A stretch of 64,000 bases of DNA from Arthrobotrys musiformis (GCA_036971715.1 JAVHJL010000003.1:1488001-1552000), one strand, 5' to 3'; shown: positions 44,612 through 58,403, counted from the stretch's first letter. The notes: generated from the letters alone by a model not told the origin. Translations and numbers: made by a program.

Positions 44612-45464
44612 TTTTGGTGTATGTGAAGGAAGTGTCAAGGATGTTAGTTTCGAGATGCTGTCGCTGCCCAGCTTGGTGTGGATATTGCCAGCCAACAACA
44701 CAAAACATCCAACAGTTGACGTCGGCTTTGTAGCGTTATAAAATCGAGGTTGGCGAATGTACTTTGTGAAGGAAGTAACTCCTAATCTCGTGATAGTTAA
44801 ACACAAATAGGCATATTTTCCCTATGGCACTGATTTCTTAATAATAGGCCTTTCGATTCATGATGAGCACTCTTTGACGAAACAGCTCATGTTTATTCGA
44901 TTCCTCTGAAGTTTGTGCACGTTTCGATAACACGCTGGAATACCAGCTGTTATTGAAGCAGTGTATAGTACTGATCCTATCTACATAGGTACATTGAAAT
45001 ATACTACTATTCGGCTTGTCTCGTACCCAGACCTGGGAGCTATTCAGCACAATCAGATCCAGATCCAGGAATTTCCAAAGCTTTATCCATCCTTAAGCTT
45101 CAAAACTTGAATGGGAACGGGGTCAGAACTAGGCTATTTCGTATAAAATAGATTTCCCCCGCCCTTTGAGACTGTTGTAAAACAATGATAGATGTTATGG
45201 GACTCGGATATAAGCCCTTATATATACCATCCTCGATCTAGAGAGCATAAGTTGGTAAGCAGTCCGAAAGGCTGTTGCATTTTACGCCAAAATGTGTTGC
45301 CCGGTGTCCACGCAATTCGAGCTTCGTCCGGACCCACGTCAACCCAGCTCCCAAAGCTCCCAAGCTACCTTCTCTCCCACCACCAACCCTCATCACCACC
45401 ACCAACCCATCTACCCGGAACATCCCACCCATCACGAACATCCACAGCCTTCACATAATCCACC
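44612..45464. promoter_or_regulatory. Divergent spacer between the SAP30BP-like gene and PRE7
   Basis: 853 bp between opposed start codons. The PRE7 side is C-rich (about 45330-45460). No copy of the yeast proteasome element GGTGGCAAA was spotted by eye. Confidence 0.45.
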
Positions 45465-46495
45465 ATGGCTTCCTCATTCCTCCTTCCGCACTCACAGCCC
45501 AATGTCCACCCGACCACAGCATCCCAACCCAGACAGCACCACTGGAGCCCGTAAGCTATTCCAATACTTCCCACCCTTTGGCTAACCCCCCAATACCCAT
45601 CCCGTTTAAGTATCCAGCACTAACACGCTTCTCAAACAGGTACACCGAAAACGGCGGCTGCATCCTCGGTATCGCGGGTAAAGACTACGTAATCATCGCC
45701 GGCGACACGCGTTCCTCCGAAGGATACAGCATCAACACCCGTACCGCGCGCAAGGTCTACGATGTCGGCAGTGGCATCATATTAGGTGTCGTCGGCATGT
45801 CCGCCGATGGCGAGGAGTTGGTGAGGAAGGTAGCCAGGAAGATCGATGTATGCCAAACAACCACCTTCCCCCAAATCGTGTACGAACATAAGCGGGGTGT
45901 AGAGCTGATGGTGTGGATAGGACTACAAACGGAATCATGACAAACATATCACCGTGGCCGCCGCGGCGGTCATGTTATCGCGGATTCTATACCAGAAGCG
46001 ATTCTTCCCTTACTACTGCCAACCCCTCCTCGGTGGTCTCGACGAAGAAGGTACGTAACCACCCACACCCAACATATTCAAAAAGGGAAATCACGAAAAC
46101 TAAGATTACTACGAACAGGTGTCGGCGCAATCTACTCCTACGACTACGTCGGCTCCTTCGAACGTGAACAATCCCGTGCCTACGGTGCCGCCGCCTCTTT
46201 AATAACCCCCTTCCTCGACAACCAGATCAACTTCAAGAACCAATTCGTACCGGGCACAAACGGCGAGGAGCCCAGGCCCAAGGCAGATCTATCAAAGGAA
46301 CAAGTCGAGAAGATCGTAAAGGACGCTTTCACCAGTGCAGTCGAGAGACACATCGAAGTCGGTGACGGGCTACAGGTTGTGACTATCGTGAGGGGGGCTA
46401 AGAAGGAAGGTGAGGAAGAGGAAGAGGACGACAGGGATAAGACAGCCGGTGGTGGCGTTATCAGCGAGGCTATGAGTGATTTGAAGAAGGATTAG
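45465..46495 (+). CDS. PRE7: 20S proteasome subunit beta-6 (Pre7), 266 aa
   Basis: Four exons: 45465-45550, 45640-45847, 45921-46050 and 46119-46495. Introns are 89, 73 and 68 nt. The first exon encodes a His/Pro-rich propeptide. The mature-like part starts YTENGGCILGIAGKDYVIIAGDTR and continues with the Ntn-hydrolase core (IILGVVGMSADGEELV, LSRILYQKRFFPYYC, VGAIYSYDYVGSFER). Beta-6 is a non-catalytic subunit and no active-site Thr follows a Gly at the mature N-terminus, consistent with the call. The C-terminus carries an unusual acidic insert (KKEGEEEEEDDRDK) after VVTIVRGA. Core-particle assembly occurs in cytoplasm and nucleus. Confidence 0.95.
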
Positions 46496-47271
46496 ACGGC
46501 CCGTTTGGATTTTTAGTCAAATTTTTGGTATACGGATAGAGCTGAGGCGATATATGAAATACAGCCTTTATAGCCTGCCTTATCATCAATGCATTGCGGC
46601 CACTGAAGCCGAAAGGTATCAATTAAGAAAATAACTACCACTAAAATCGGTAAGAGGTTTAATGGGGTGGCTAAGTTTATTCAAGTCACAAGGCGATACT
46701 GGAATTTTCACGTCCAATCTGGTTAAATCACAATTCTTTTGTATTCGGCACCTTTGCTAAAGGTCTACGCGCCGTATAAATATAAAGGTAATCGAAGGCT
46801 CGTATCGGGGAGCGAGGGGGAAAAGGAGAAAATAAAATAAATAAGAACAACCGTGAAATTGGGGGGTTGAATCAAACCAGCGTAAAGGTGCACGAGGGGT
46901 GGTACAAGCGTGTGGGTAGTGTGTGAGTGTGAGTGCGTATTGAATAGAATAAGAAGCACGAGTAAGCATCGTATCTCGGCCGTAGCATTCGTGGTTATCG
47001 TGGATCTGTCGTGTAATCATTTGAGCTGATGAGGATAGGGGAAAGGAGTTATACAGGAGATGATAAAAATAAAGGGAAACGTTGCGCCGTAAACAATGTC
47101 CTCTGGCAGCCCACGAAAGGCGAAAAGAAACCCAAATAGTGCTCTGAAGGAAAGGAACAGAGATATCTCGCCGTCTACAGTGTAGGACTGTGAATTAGAC
47201 GACGATAATAAACAATAAGAAAAATAAAAGAAGAGGGAAAAAAGAGAAAACGAAACAGGTAACAAACAATT
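46496..47271. other. Convergent spacer
   Basis: 776 bp of 3' regions between PRE7 and the RING gene. No gene seen. Confidence 0.5.
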
Positions 47272-50200
47272 TTAATGGTGATCGTCGTCACTGATGACAA
47301 ACAATGGGCCTGGGTTATTGCCTTGTCCAATCTGAAATCCCAACCTACGCCCCGAGCCTGCAGTATCGGTTCTTGTCAGACTACGGGGCGGGGCGGGATC
47401 ACTACTGGTCTGCTGATTCTGGGCCGAGGGTGTAGGCGTCGCTGAATCCCTTGCGCGGTTGGCAGCTTCACGATTAGCAGCAATTCTTTGCTGCAGTGAC
47501 ATTGCTGTAGTCGCAGCCTGGTTGCTTCTTGTGGCTCTTGGATTGTTCGAGGCTTGCCCGTTTGCATTCGCCGCTTGGACTTCCCTTGTACGCTGGGCGA
47601 GAAAGTCCCGGGCTCTACCCTGAAGATCTCTGTTGTCTGCGGGAGCGTGTCCAGGGTTGCGGCTGGACCTAGTGGCATTGCGGCCTGTTGGTGTACCGGT
47701 TCGTTGAATATCTTGTCCCCGAAGAGCTGCGTTGCTTCTTCTTGTCCTCATTCCTCTATTAGAAAGACCGCTTTGCGTGCTCCCGAGAGTAGCAGCAGTG
47801 CTTGACGTAGTGCTGGATGGAGCGGCCACCGCCCCCCAGGTGTTATTTTCGGCCGTTACACTCGATAGAGCTGCCGTCATCGCATTGACTGTGGGGCTCG
47901 TAGTGCTTGGGCGGGGCGTAGAGTCGTTCGAGAGGACACTCACTCCACGTGATGGCGTCAAAGATTGCGGCGGCGATGGGGAAAGGGGATTTTGACTGGA
48001 CTCCCGGCTAGCTACTTGGGCACCTACGCTTGCTCTGTGCCCATCTCTTTGGAAAAACGTTGGGGCGGGGCTGCTCGTAATGACAATAGGATCGTTGAGC
48101 TCTTGAAGGTCGTGGCTAGCTGACCGAGGACCAGGGGTAAAGGCAATTGGATTTTCCAAGACCGACATCCCGAGCCCTTCTAACTGGGATTCGTTCCTCT
48201 GGGCATTGAATGTTCGCAAAAGTCTATGTACCATTGGATCGACATTGTTTGCTGGCCGGGCAGCTCTGTTACGCGACCCACCAGTCGGATGAGCTGTTGC
48301 GGCGCGTCTAAGGTTCGATAATGAGGTGGTGTTGCCAGCCCTTCGCCGTCGCTGTCGTGGCAAAGAGTCATCTGAGGATTCATCTCCATTAACTGAAGGT
48401 GTATCTTGCGAAAAAGAATTTCCGCCACTGCGATTGGAGCGAGTCGACGCGTCAGTTCGGTTGGAGGTGATAGAAGCTAACGAGGTGGAACCTGCTCTCG
48501 AATGTCTGTCCATATCTAAATCTCCATCCCCGTCTCTAGTGTCGCTGTCATTTTCCCCGTCTGCATCATCTGGGACTTGGAATGTGACGGTCCTACGCCG
48601 TCGTCGTGTTACTGGAGGGGTGGCACTCCGCTGTTGTTCAATAGCCGACTGTTCCCTCATATTACGACGCCCACCGATAGATGTGGTGGTCGTGGTGTTG
48701 ATCGTGGCAGGCATAGTATTCGCGCGTAGCGGGCCGGCGGGTCTTAAAACTCGGCCGAGGCTCTCATCCAAGCTATCTTCGTCGTCATCGTCGTCTCCGG
48801 TCGTGGTATCGTGATCAAGTTGTGCGTACCCTGCAGCGCTGATCAGGCCGGCAGCTTCTTCGTCGTCTTCATCGTTATCGGAGCTGATAATTATCGGATG
48901 CCGTTCAAAATATCGGTTTCTGCCCCTTCGCAATACAGGCTCGTCGTCTTCATCTTCATCTTCGTCCTCGTCATCTGATAGATCGGCGACACTACCCCTG
49001 GGCCGTCTCAATGTACGCGGTCCTGGTTGCTGACGTCGGGGTCGGCGGTCCGGGGTATCATGCACAATAAAATCATCCATCTCACTTTCATCCTCATCCA
49101 GAGTGTGTTCCTCACTATCATCCTCGGAGTCTCTGCTATATGGCGAGCTTGGCTGCAACGACCGACCAGGGCTCGAGAGATTACGACTAATGGATCGCTC
49201 GACAGCATTTCTCGCCGCTTCCCTAGCCGCCAATGCCCTGTCGGCACCGAAATGCTCTTCCACCCAATTAGGGGTGGCTCCAAGGTACCTCATAAACTCC
49301 TGGTGATAAGAGTCTTGGAGTGCAAGTGCGAGTCGATGGTCTTGGTCATAGTCGGGCTCGTCCCACCCGTTGTCACTCTCCTCATGGTATTCCTCCTCAT
49401 CGTCCAAATCATCATCCATTCTAACCGAGGCGTCCGATCCTGCTAGGCTGTCGTCATCGTCGTCCAATTCCGAATCCTCCTCTTCTGAAAATTCGCTAAC
49501 ATCGCTTGCGTCACTATCAGCGCCCGGCATATCGGCGGTGTGAAAACGTCGTCCACAACTGGCACATGTCCGTCCCTCGATTTCCCAATTACAGTCAGGA
49601 CATCGCGCCACGCCATCGGCAGGATCATAAATGGGTTGAAGATCTGTTCTTCGAGCAAACATGCCACCAAAGAGTCCCTTCGGATCAGACTTATCTGCCT
49701 CGACCATCCTAAGAGCCTCTTCCTTCTGCTGTTGTAAGGCCAGACCTTCTTCATGGGGCGACTGTAGTATAGCTCGTTGAACGAATGTATCAATCATATC
49801 TCGGATCTATCACAAACTTGTTAGAATACACACAATAATTACCCTAGCTTTAGACCTACGAGATATGCGGGGGCCGGCTGGTGCTTGACGCGAGCTCGGC
49901 ATTCTGGGCAGGTTTTCTTCTGGCGGAACCAGTCTCTCAAGCACTAGAAACATATGTGTATCAGCATCTTCCCATAGAACAAAAGTTCGAGTTATCGCAT
50001 CATACCGAGTAGCAAAAAACATGACCACACCCTAACGAGTAAGGTTCAAAAAGTAGATCCTGACAGACGACACAGGTAGCACATTTCTGCAGCTTAGCAA
50101 GATCCGTCTGGAGGTCTTTGATTTGCTGGAGTCATGAGTCAGCACAAGTATCCAAAATAGCATATGGGTCTAAAATAAAAGCAAATTGCAGGGCTGCAGC

Positions 50201-50580
50201 AAACATACATCATCTCTCGGGTCATATACAGGAGCAGGAGGGCTGACAGATTTCTGTTCCCCATTCTGCAGCTGACCAGGGACATTAGACAGCTCGATGC
50301 CGTTCTGAGAATTCTTTGCAACTTTATTTGATCGAGATCGTAGAGAGGGCATGGTGTTGCTTCCAGACGCGCCTAGACCATCGGTAAGGTCTGTAGATGT
50401 TCTCTTTAAGCTTGTAGATGATGATGAAGATCCCGAAGCACCTGAAGCAGAAGCTTGTGATTGTAGAGGATGAGGGATGCCGTTTGGGTTTACCGCAGAC
50501 GGGGGTTTTACGGCAGGAGCGGTACTGGCAAATAGGGAAGATGTGGTAGGTATTGGTCGAGTAGGTGCTGAGAAATCCAT
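47272..50580 (-). CDS. Large RING-type E3 ubiquitin ligase, 1036 aa
   Basis: Four exons: 50580-50209, 50125-50006, 49943-49860 and 49806-47272. The introns (83, 62 and 53 nt) cut through the RING domain, and the split pieces join in frame. The RING-HC is C142-x2-C145-x11-C157-x-H159-x2-C162-x2-C165-x10-C176-x2-C179. A second zinc-binding four-cysteine motif follows at C261, C264, C273 and C276 (RCPDCNWEIEGRTCASCG). The rest is a long acidic, Ser-rich disordered region with Asp/Glu runs. The RING placement behind a short coiled segment resembles the Psh1-like E3 group, which ubiquitylates mislocalised centromeric histone in yeast; that assignment is tentative. It presumably works with an E2 in the nucleus. 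The stop precedes a convergent PRE7. Confidence 0.88.
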
Positions 50581-51789
50581 CTTGAATGAGGCTCTCGACA
50601 GCCGAGCGGTTGGTAACAGCTAAGCAAGTATCCAGGAGGTTCGAAGAATCCACGAGATAGAAACTAGTTCCCCGAAAAGAACTTTCCTTGGCCAGAGCTG
50701 GAGAGCAGTAGCCGAAGTCGGTTTATTTGAGGTCGACGGTTGGGTTTGAGGTTGATGACATAGAAGAGGAACGAAGACAGTCGAGTCAACTAGAGTTTAT
50801 ATCAGATTAGGAATCAGTACCAGCCAAAAGTTGTCCCATTAATGGCAACCGAGCCAACGGTTATGCAGGTATATAACTCCGAATCAACTCAACTTACTAA
50901 CTCACAGCAACCACGCAAAAATTCATATAAAAAATCGGAAAGGATAAAAAAAAAAAAAAAAGAGGAGAAGGGACTCGGCAGGATTGTGGGCAAATTAATA
51001 CCAAGGGTATGTCGGTGGAGTCAGGTTTTGTGATTTGACGGGCGAGCAGCGATGTGATGGGAGAAAACGATGCCCGGCAAGACTGGTTGGCTGGGTTGAG
51101 ATGCGTCGTTCGTCCAGCTCGGTTGGAGGGCCAATCCAGAACAGCTCAAGCAGACGCACGAAGCACTCGCAGACAAACCAGAACGCGAGGCCGGCAGGGC
51201 AGGGAAGGCCAGGAGAGGAGGCGTACGATACAGCAACTCGATCGACCAAACTGGAAGAGACCCTGCAAGAGAGGGAGGGGAAGCTGGCTGCCGGAGGGAT
51301 GACCTGCGTGGAAGAAAGAGAGAGATTCGAGACGACTCTCTGCAGAAGGTTAATTACGGTGCGGGACTGTTCGACAGGAGCCTTGGATATAGGCCATACG
51401 AGGTCGTCGTTTTAACGAACGAAATTGGGATGCGAATGCCGGATTAGAAGGAAGAGCAGGCAGGGTTTATCGACGAGGAGGAAGAGAACAAGAAGATGCC
51501 AAATATCAGGTAAGGGAAACTGTGGCGGCGATGCTATCCTATGTGGTTTATGTGTGTATCCTAATCTCTGGGTGCGAAATATACAAAATACAGGTCGTTT
51601 GAACTTGAAGTCGAAGGCGGGAGAAAGGTCGTCAGGTGTTCGTTCGTGTGAGCCGTCATTACAAAAATACAAAATTGCTTGCTTGCTTCCTCGACCAGCG
51701 GGCGATTCTTCCCCCAAGCTTACCGGAAGCTCTCGACTCAGGTCGGCGTCGGCGTCCCGTCGGAAGGCAGTCTATAGCGACGATGCCGG

Positions 51790-51824
<35 letters not shown>

Positions 51825-53379
51825 CGCTGAAGTTGAAGATTGAAAATGCAGCAGTCCAAGAAGGGTGGGCTGCTCGAGATATAATTCTGGTCTGGGGGGG
51901 AAAGGTGGAGAACGTATGTTTTAATCCTAGCCTGGGTTAGCCTGCAGCCATTCTCGGGCGCGAGCTCTTGAACTGAAGCGTCTACCCTTCTCGATTCGAC
52001 TTTTGACGATTAGTATTCCTTTTTTTTCGACCCCCCTTCCGGTGGATTCGTTGAAAAATAAAAGAAAAGAAATTTCGAATTTCAAGCTTAGAAAGCGGGA
52101 CGGGCACGACAGGGCTGTTGTGTGTATGTAACAACCGACGCACGCAACATCCGCAGACGGGGCAGGGCACTCAGGCAGGGCAGGGTAGGGCGAGGGGGGA
52201 AAGCAGCCTACATATATCATATACTTATATTTATAAGTATCGAAGTGTGGAGTTGGAGGGTGGCCGGGATATATTAGTATCCTCGACTTTCAGGTTCCCT
52301 TTCTCGCCCTTTTCCTCCCACTTCGAATATCAAGCCTCAAGCTTTTTTACGTGGGGTTACTAACCTAGCCATTTGAAAGCTAATTGAACCCACTGGCATA
52401 CTAATTACAGCGGAACATAGCATTTTCAAGGGCAATGGGCTGGGACTAACATGCCAATGTCAGCTTGATGAGAGAGGCACATCATCCCATTGGCACTCCA
52501 TCTACGAGTCCCGTCTACTGTTCTGCACAGGCTATCTCGCCATCTCTGCCATCGCCTACCAGGTAACGGTACCGGCCTCGTACGCCATTCGACGGCGTAA
52601 CCGCTAGCACGGTCTGGTTCAATGCGAAAACGAGCTCCAGCTTCCCATCCATGCATAGTCTTGCCGATGTCCCCAGGCCTCGAATGTCATGATTCGCCAT
52701 CTCCCGCTAACTAGCTATCCACCAGGGTTCATGGGCTCTGTCTAGGCTGGATTGCTCGCAGTATCGATAACAAACATGCATGAAGAGCAGCCGAATCTGG
52801 CAGCAACCATGCCCGCCCGACGATTGGCTGGCCGGCGATGGTGGGGCTGACATGCTGTCTAGTCTGACTGGACTGGATAATGTTCTCCCACCCGTCTCCC
52901 TTTCTTCGTAATAAGAAATAAGTATGTTACAGGTCCTGTCTTGTCCTGGCCTGGCCTGGCCTGCGGCTGTGGGCATTGCATTTAACGATCAAGATATTAT
53001 TATATTGACAACACCAGCCAACACATCATTGCTTAATGTCTGACACCCTCATCGACAGCTTCCTCACAGATGCATCGCTGGCGGTCATGTCGTCGACAGA
53101 GATGCTGCCAACGTGACCAAGGACTCGCAATTGGGCTTCCCATCTGGCATGCTCTTCGTGATCTATGACGTGTCCATCGTCATTGTGGGCCCACTTTGAG
53201 ATTTTTTTTGTTCCAGCGTGAAACGAGCCGCAAAGGCAATATCAAATCATCCGTCGACGCTTCAGGTTTTTCCTTGCAGGTTTTGGGATATAATTATAAT
53301 TCTCTACTGTACAGCTGCCGCTCCTCCTGCTCGCCAGCACCACCATCTGCCTACCCAAGACGCAGACAACTCCACCACC
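50581..53379. other. Long spacer: RING-gene promoter and AP-3 3' side
   Basis: 2.8 kb with no supported gene. Holds an A run (50947-50960), a perfect CT dinucleotide repeat (51792-51820) and GGCAGGGCAGGG-type purine words (51190-51210 and 52165-52195). Small frames on both strands show no family features. Confidence 0.5.
51792..51820 (+). repeat. CT dinucleotide microsatellite
   Basis: Uninterrupted alternating C and T over 29 bases. Confidence 0.95.
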
Positions 53380-56300
53380 TCACCCGGCATCCTCGCCGGC
53401 ATCCCCTCCCGCTTCCGCTGTCGACGATCGCCTCTTCTTTTTCTTCTTCTTGACAACAGGTATACTTTCCGCTTGGTCGCCGTCGCCGGTCGCGGTTCCC
53501 TGCTCCCCTTCCTTCTTTTTCTTCTTTTTGACTTTCTTCTTTTCACTATCATCACCTTCCTCCACCGCTTTCTTCTTCTTCTTTTTCTTCGCAACCTCTG
53601 TGGGTTGGGCTTGTGGTGGAACTTCAACAATTGGTTGGACAGGCGGAACCCTAACCCTCTCCGCTGCCCTTGCAATCTCACCTCTAAGTCTTTCCACTTC
53701 CTTCTTCGCCTTTGCCACATCTGCCTCCTGGGCAAGCAAGTCCTCTTCCGGTTCTTCCAACGAGAACCCAACAAGATTGCTCGAATCAACGTTAAGTATA
53801 TTCTTGCCCTTGCCTTTTTTGCCCTTCATCCTCAAGCTCCCAACCCCAACAGGTTCAATATCCTCGCCGTCGTCCACCCCCTCTCCTTCGTCGCCAGCAA
53901 TCTCAACCTTGACCCTTGGAACTGGCGCTCCTACGTTGCCCTCGCCCTTTACCAAACCTGTACCGTCTCCCAGGTCCAATTTCATAATAGGGATACTATC
54001 GATATCAAAATGTTCACCTCCTAAGGGATTGGGTGTCGTTCGCCCGCTAGCTCCTGTACTTCCGATATAGAACGGGTCATCTTTATTCCTCTCCCTTCTC
54101 TCAGCTTTCCTCCGCGCTACAATATCTGGGTCAAGGTAGGTATCTTCTCCAGATTGGTACGATCCAGTGAGTCCATGTTTGTCCCCACCAGCAGCGTTGG
54201 ACGCTGCCCGGTCGATTCTCTGAGCGGCTGTTTCAACAACAACCACTGGTTTCTGGTAGTAGAATTTCTCAAATTCCTCATCCGCAGCCATGGCTGTGGG
54301 GTCAAACTCTCCCACGCCGGCATCGTAATCCGCGGAGCTTAACAAGAAAGCCAACTGCGGGTTTATAGGAGTCTCCAAATCGAGGGTATCCGGAATTGGG
54401 ACCTTCCTTTGAGCTCTCGGCGCCACGGGGTTTAGCTCGAACCCGTGGAAGAGACTGGGGATCGCTTGGGTAAGGATTAATGGCGGATCATACTCCTCTT
54501 GTATCCCACCATCATCCACGTCCGGTATTTTATTTATGTTGGCTGGCTGTTCGGCGATGGCTTCTTTTGCCAATCTAAATATTTCCAGGAAACCGACTGC
54601 TCTTTCTTGGACCTCTAAATGAGGCGAAGAGCTCAGTGTTTCCAGGAATTCGACGACTCTGTTTGTAAGAAATGAAACTGTTGTTTTCCGTTCCGGTGTC
54701 CATGCGATAGAATCATTCGATGTGAGGTACGAATAGACCTTAGGTATGGCCTGGACGTAGGTCGAAACCACGTCCGCTTGTAAAGACGCATTCGACGGTT
54801 GTAATAAAGAATCAATCGTCTCGTTAGGATTTCGTAGATGTCTACTCCCGGTCAATGCGTTAGTATCTTGGGAGCCTCGAAGCACTTGTAGAAAGAAAGA
54901 TTTTGCATACTCTGCGTATTCTCCCACAATCCATGCCGCTGCCAATAAGACCCTCTTCCCCCCACCCCCAGAAACCGGAAACATCGTACTACCCCTGCCA
55001 ATCAACAACTCTGCTGCTTCTGTTGTCTGTCTCCTAACCGTCTTAACTCTCACTGCCACATTCCTCAACTCCCTCCCAATCTCCTCCCCGACATCCACCC
55101 CAGCCGTATAAGCCTCCTCGAAATCTTCATCATCCAAACTCTGCCCTCCACTACCCTTAATCTCCCCAGGGCAATACCTCACCAACTGCACCAATACATC
55201 AATATACCATTCAAAATCCGGCATATTCGCATATGTATCCTTCGAGCACATCTCCAAAATCCTGCGTATAACCCCATCTTTATAATCGTCAGGCAAGCTA
55301 ACCGCCGGCTTTGCCGGCCCATTCGTCCTCTTCACTAACTCGACTTCCCCGTCTTCATCGTCTTCCTCCGCGGTATTCTCATCGTACTCCCTTTTCCCGG
55401 AATCCACGTCATCGGAAGATACAGGTCTCAACTGTCGTAACAACCTGCCAACAACTTGTTGTAAAATCTCCACATCCACCATTCCAACGACCAACTCCAA
55501 CGCTCTCAGTCGGATACTAACATCCTCGTCGTCTATACATTCCAATATCACATCCTTCTCGGCAGCGACAAGGTAGCCATGCGTCTTTGTCAACTTCGTC
55601 AACGCTAGTAATGCGACGTATTTAAGATTACTATCCCCTTCCGCCAGGAAGCCCCTCAGTTTTCCTACACATAAGATCGCAAGATCTTCGCCGTCGGAAG
55701 TCCCCGCTAGGTGGGTTAGTAATCCACCGGATATGAGGCCGTTGATACATTCGTAGAGTAGTGACATTGCGGTTGTGGTTTTTATAATGTTCGATATCGG
55801 CGGGACCAGCTTTTTCACGAGCCGGGGTTCGAGGGGGGTTAACGAGGAGAAGAGTTTTATGATTTTGATAGTCATCCAGTTGTTCTTTGAGGTAGTGAGG
55901 AGGTTGAAGAGTTGGGGCGCGAGGGGAAGGTAGTTCTTTGGGTTCTTGCGGGAGAGTTCGCAGATTACGTTGACAGTTGCGGAGACCACGGCTATATAAA
56001 AAAGATTCCCGTTAGTCTTCAATATAGATTCGAGAATATGTGGTGTATCTTCTTACTTTCATCGTTATCTTCCAGCCGCTCCCTCAGCCTAGGAAAACTT
56101 GTCCGTAGGGCTTCGGGAAACTGCAGGAATATCTTGTACATCACCAACACCGCCTTTTTCCGAATATAAGGATTTGAATGGTTCATTTTGGCTATCAGGT
56201 CTGGTGTCAAATCTCTGGCCAAGGACGGGGATACGATATGTGATAGCCCGTTGATAGCTAACGATAACTCGAATTGGTTCGGCGATGAGAGATCCTATTA

Positions 56301-56769
56301 CCCCCCATTAGATATTAATTCTCTCCGCATCTCGAACGGGTTATACGAACCTTCTTGAGAAGATTCGTCGCCAACATCAAGACGTCCGTGTCCAGCCTAA
56401 AGCTCTGCACAGCAGCAAGGTACCCCACCCTCTTCTGCACGAACTTCTGCGACGACATGACCTCCAGGACGTGGAACGACGCCCACGACATGCTATATCC
56501 GAACATTTCGAGGTATATAAGCTTCAGTATCGCAGCGCATTTTATATCTGTATCCAAGCACCATAACACCCATTAGCCTCATTTCTCAACTTGCAGACGT
56601 AACAGTATGTCAAAAAAGATAAGGCCCAAAGGAATAAAATACCCATATCATTAGACCTAGCCTCGTTCCTGCACTCCTGCAGTGACTGGGCGATATATGC
56701 CTTTTCATTTCCCTTGTGGGCGCGAAGGCCACGGATGAGATCGTAAAGAGACTTTTCGAACCTATCCAT
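53380..56769 (-). CDS. APL5: AP-3 complex delta subunit (Apl5), 1057 aa
   Basis: Four exons: 56769-56643, 56547-56351, 56294-56057 and 55991-53380. Introns are 95, 56 and 65 nt. The N-terminus MDRFEKSLYDLIRGLRAHKG and the segment AAILKLIYLEMFGYSMSWA are hallmarks of delta adaptins. An adaptin/HEAT solenoid extends to about residue 600 (SATVNVICELSRKNPKNYLP, FSSLTPLEPRLVKKLVPP, LALTKLTKTHGYLV). The tail is charged, with a KKVERL-type coiled segment and several runs of seven or so lysines close to the C-terminus. AP-3 sorts cargo from Golgi or endosomes to the vacuole in fungi. The length is somewhat above yeast Apl5 (932 aa), mostly from the tail. Confidence 0.95.
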
Positions 56770-58403
56770 TAGGTAATCGTTAACACCAATACCATCCTCC
56801 GACCAGGCAGTAAATCGCGGGGGTAGGAAGGGAGCTTACATGAGGGGCAAGTCTCGGGAACCCTAGTTGTCGAGGTGGTAGCGTGTGGACATAGAAGCCC
56901 TCTTGCAGAGTAGTGTTCCGGTCTTCGGAGCAAGTGACGTCGTTTCCAGGTAACACACTTGAGGGCTGGTTCGGTATGGAGATAGAGGTATCTATGGTGT
57001 AGATAGGTGGGAGAGGGGACGGGAGGATAGGTGATGGAGGTGAGGAGTGCGGTCTTGGTATCCTGGCGGAGTTATCTTGGAACGACGGCTGGTTTTGTGG
57101 AGTGGAATGCTGGAGTATGCGAGTGAGTGTGAGAGCTGTGGGCATACGTGCGGCAGGCGAGGCAGGGCGGGTTGGCAGCTGTCACATCATCGAGATCTCG
57201 TGGTGTGGTGTTGGCGGCGTGGGGTATCCGCCCGGGGCCCGGGATTAGATAATCTTGTAAGCTTACCCCGGGAGATATTCCCGGGAAGACCCCAAGATCT
57301 CAAGAATACAACATGTCCCAACGCACGATTTGACCGAGAATTTGGTCGTGATATGGTCTGCGGCCTCAGCTATAACGTTATAGGGTATCATGGCCAAGTC
57401 TCCACAGCCTCGACCTGGCCTTGGGATTCCACACCTGCATGTCATTCATTCCAAAGGAACCTTTCTCATGGTTCGAGGAGACATCCATCATCCAACACAA
57501 ATCTCCGCGAGCAGTCTGATCGACACCTTCCCATTCCAGTTATGGTTACTTTCTTCGGCCCCCGGTAAAACCTGCTTTATAAAACAGAAAAAAAAACCAA
57601 GGAAGAGCGGTTACACCCGTTGTATTTTCCTTTCGAAGACCAGGTCATGGACATCTCTCCTACTGGTTCTAGTAAAATCTAATTATAACGACTTACATCA
57701 TTGGTTAAGCCGCAGGTATCATATCAACCTCACGAGGATCACATTTTTCCAACTGCGGTGAAACCGTCTTTTTTTTTTTTTTTTCAATTATCGTTGTGAT
57801 CATCCGATTACTACCTTGTTAACGTTAACTATGCTTTCTTGGCTACTATATTAGCTTTTTAGAGAAATGATTAGAGGCCAATAACTGTTATTTTACGTAC
57901 TACGATGCGTTGATGTAACAACAGCTTCTTTCTCCTCACGTTATGGAAGCGATATATGGGTGTATGGGGCATGTTATTGGTGAGCTTAAATTTATTTTGC
58001 CCTTGCAGGCTCGTTATTTATTCTGTTGTGTATTTTGATAATGTCGACATCTTTGCAGGTCGTAGGGGCACGAGGTAGTATCTTCATCCTGGACAAGACA
58101 TGGATGGCAATCAGTTCCCTACACTGGCCCTGGGGGGTGACTTTAAACCTGGAAAGGATATGTCTATAAAAACCCTCCGAGATTTCCGAATACTTTTGCC
58201 CATCATGATTTCATCGCAGCGATCTTTTCTAAAGAGATATATCCTCGATTAGGCTGTGTCTATAAATTTCGTCTTTAAAAGGACTAAAAATCCCCTCGTG
58301 AAATATTTAATATTTCCACGATCCGTTCGCTTTATAACCCAACCTTCAAATATATATATCTATATATATACTCCAATCGTACCTTTCACATTAGAGTACA
58401 AAG
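56770..58403. other. Divergent spacer: APL5 promoter and promoter of the secreted orphan
   Basis: 1.6 kb, no gene supported. T run at 57771-57784. TATAAA at 58165-58170 (235 bp before the next ATG) and an alternating TA stretch at about 58350-58372. Confidence 0.5.

Noticed and set aside
47554..49446. Several + frames opposite the RING gene
   Set aside because: They mirror its Asp/Glu/Ser repeats and have no independent support.
50995..52220. Overlapping small frames on both strands in the RING upstream spacer
   Set aside because: All are short, built on GGCAGG-type and CT repeats, and mutually exclusive.
53304..53789. Second minus frame overlapping the AP-3 delta tail
   Set aside because: It is a frame shadow of the lysine-rich tail codons.
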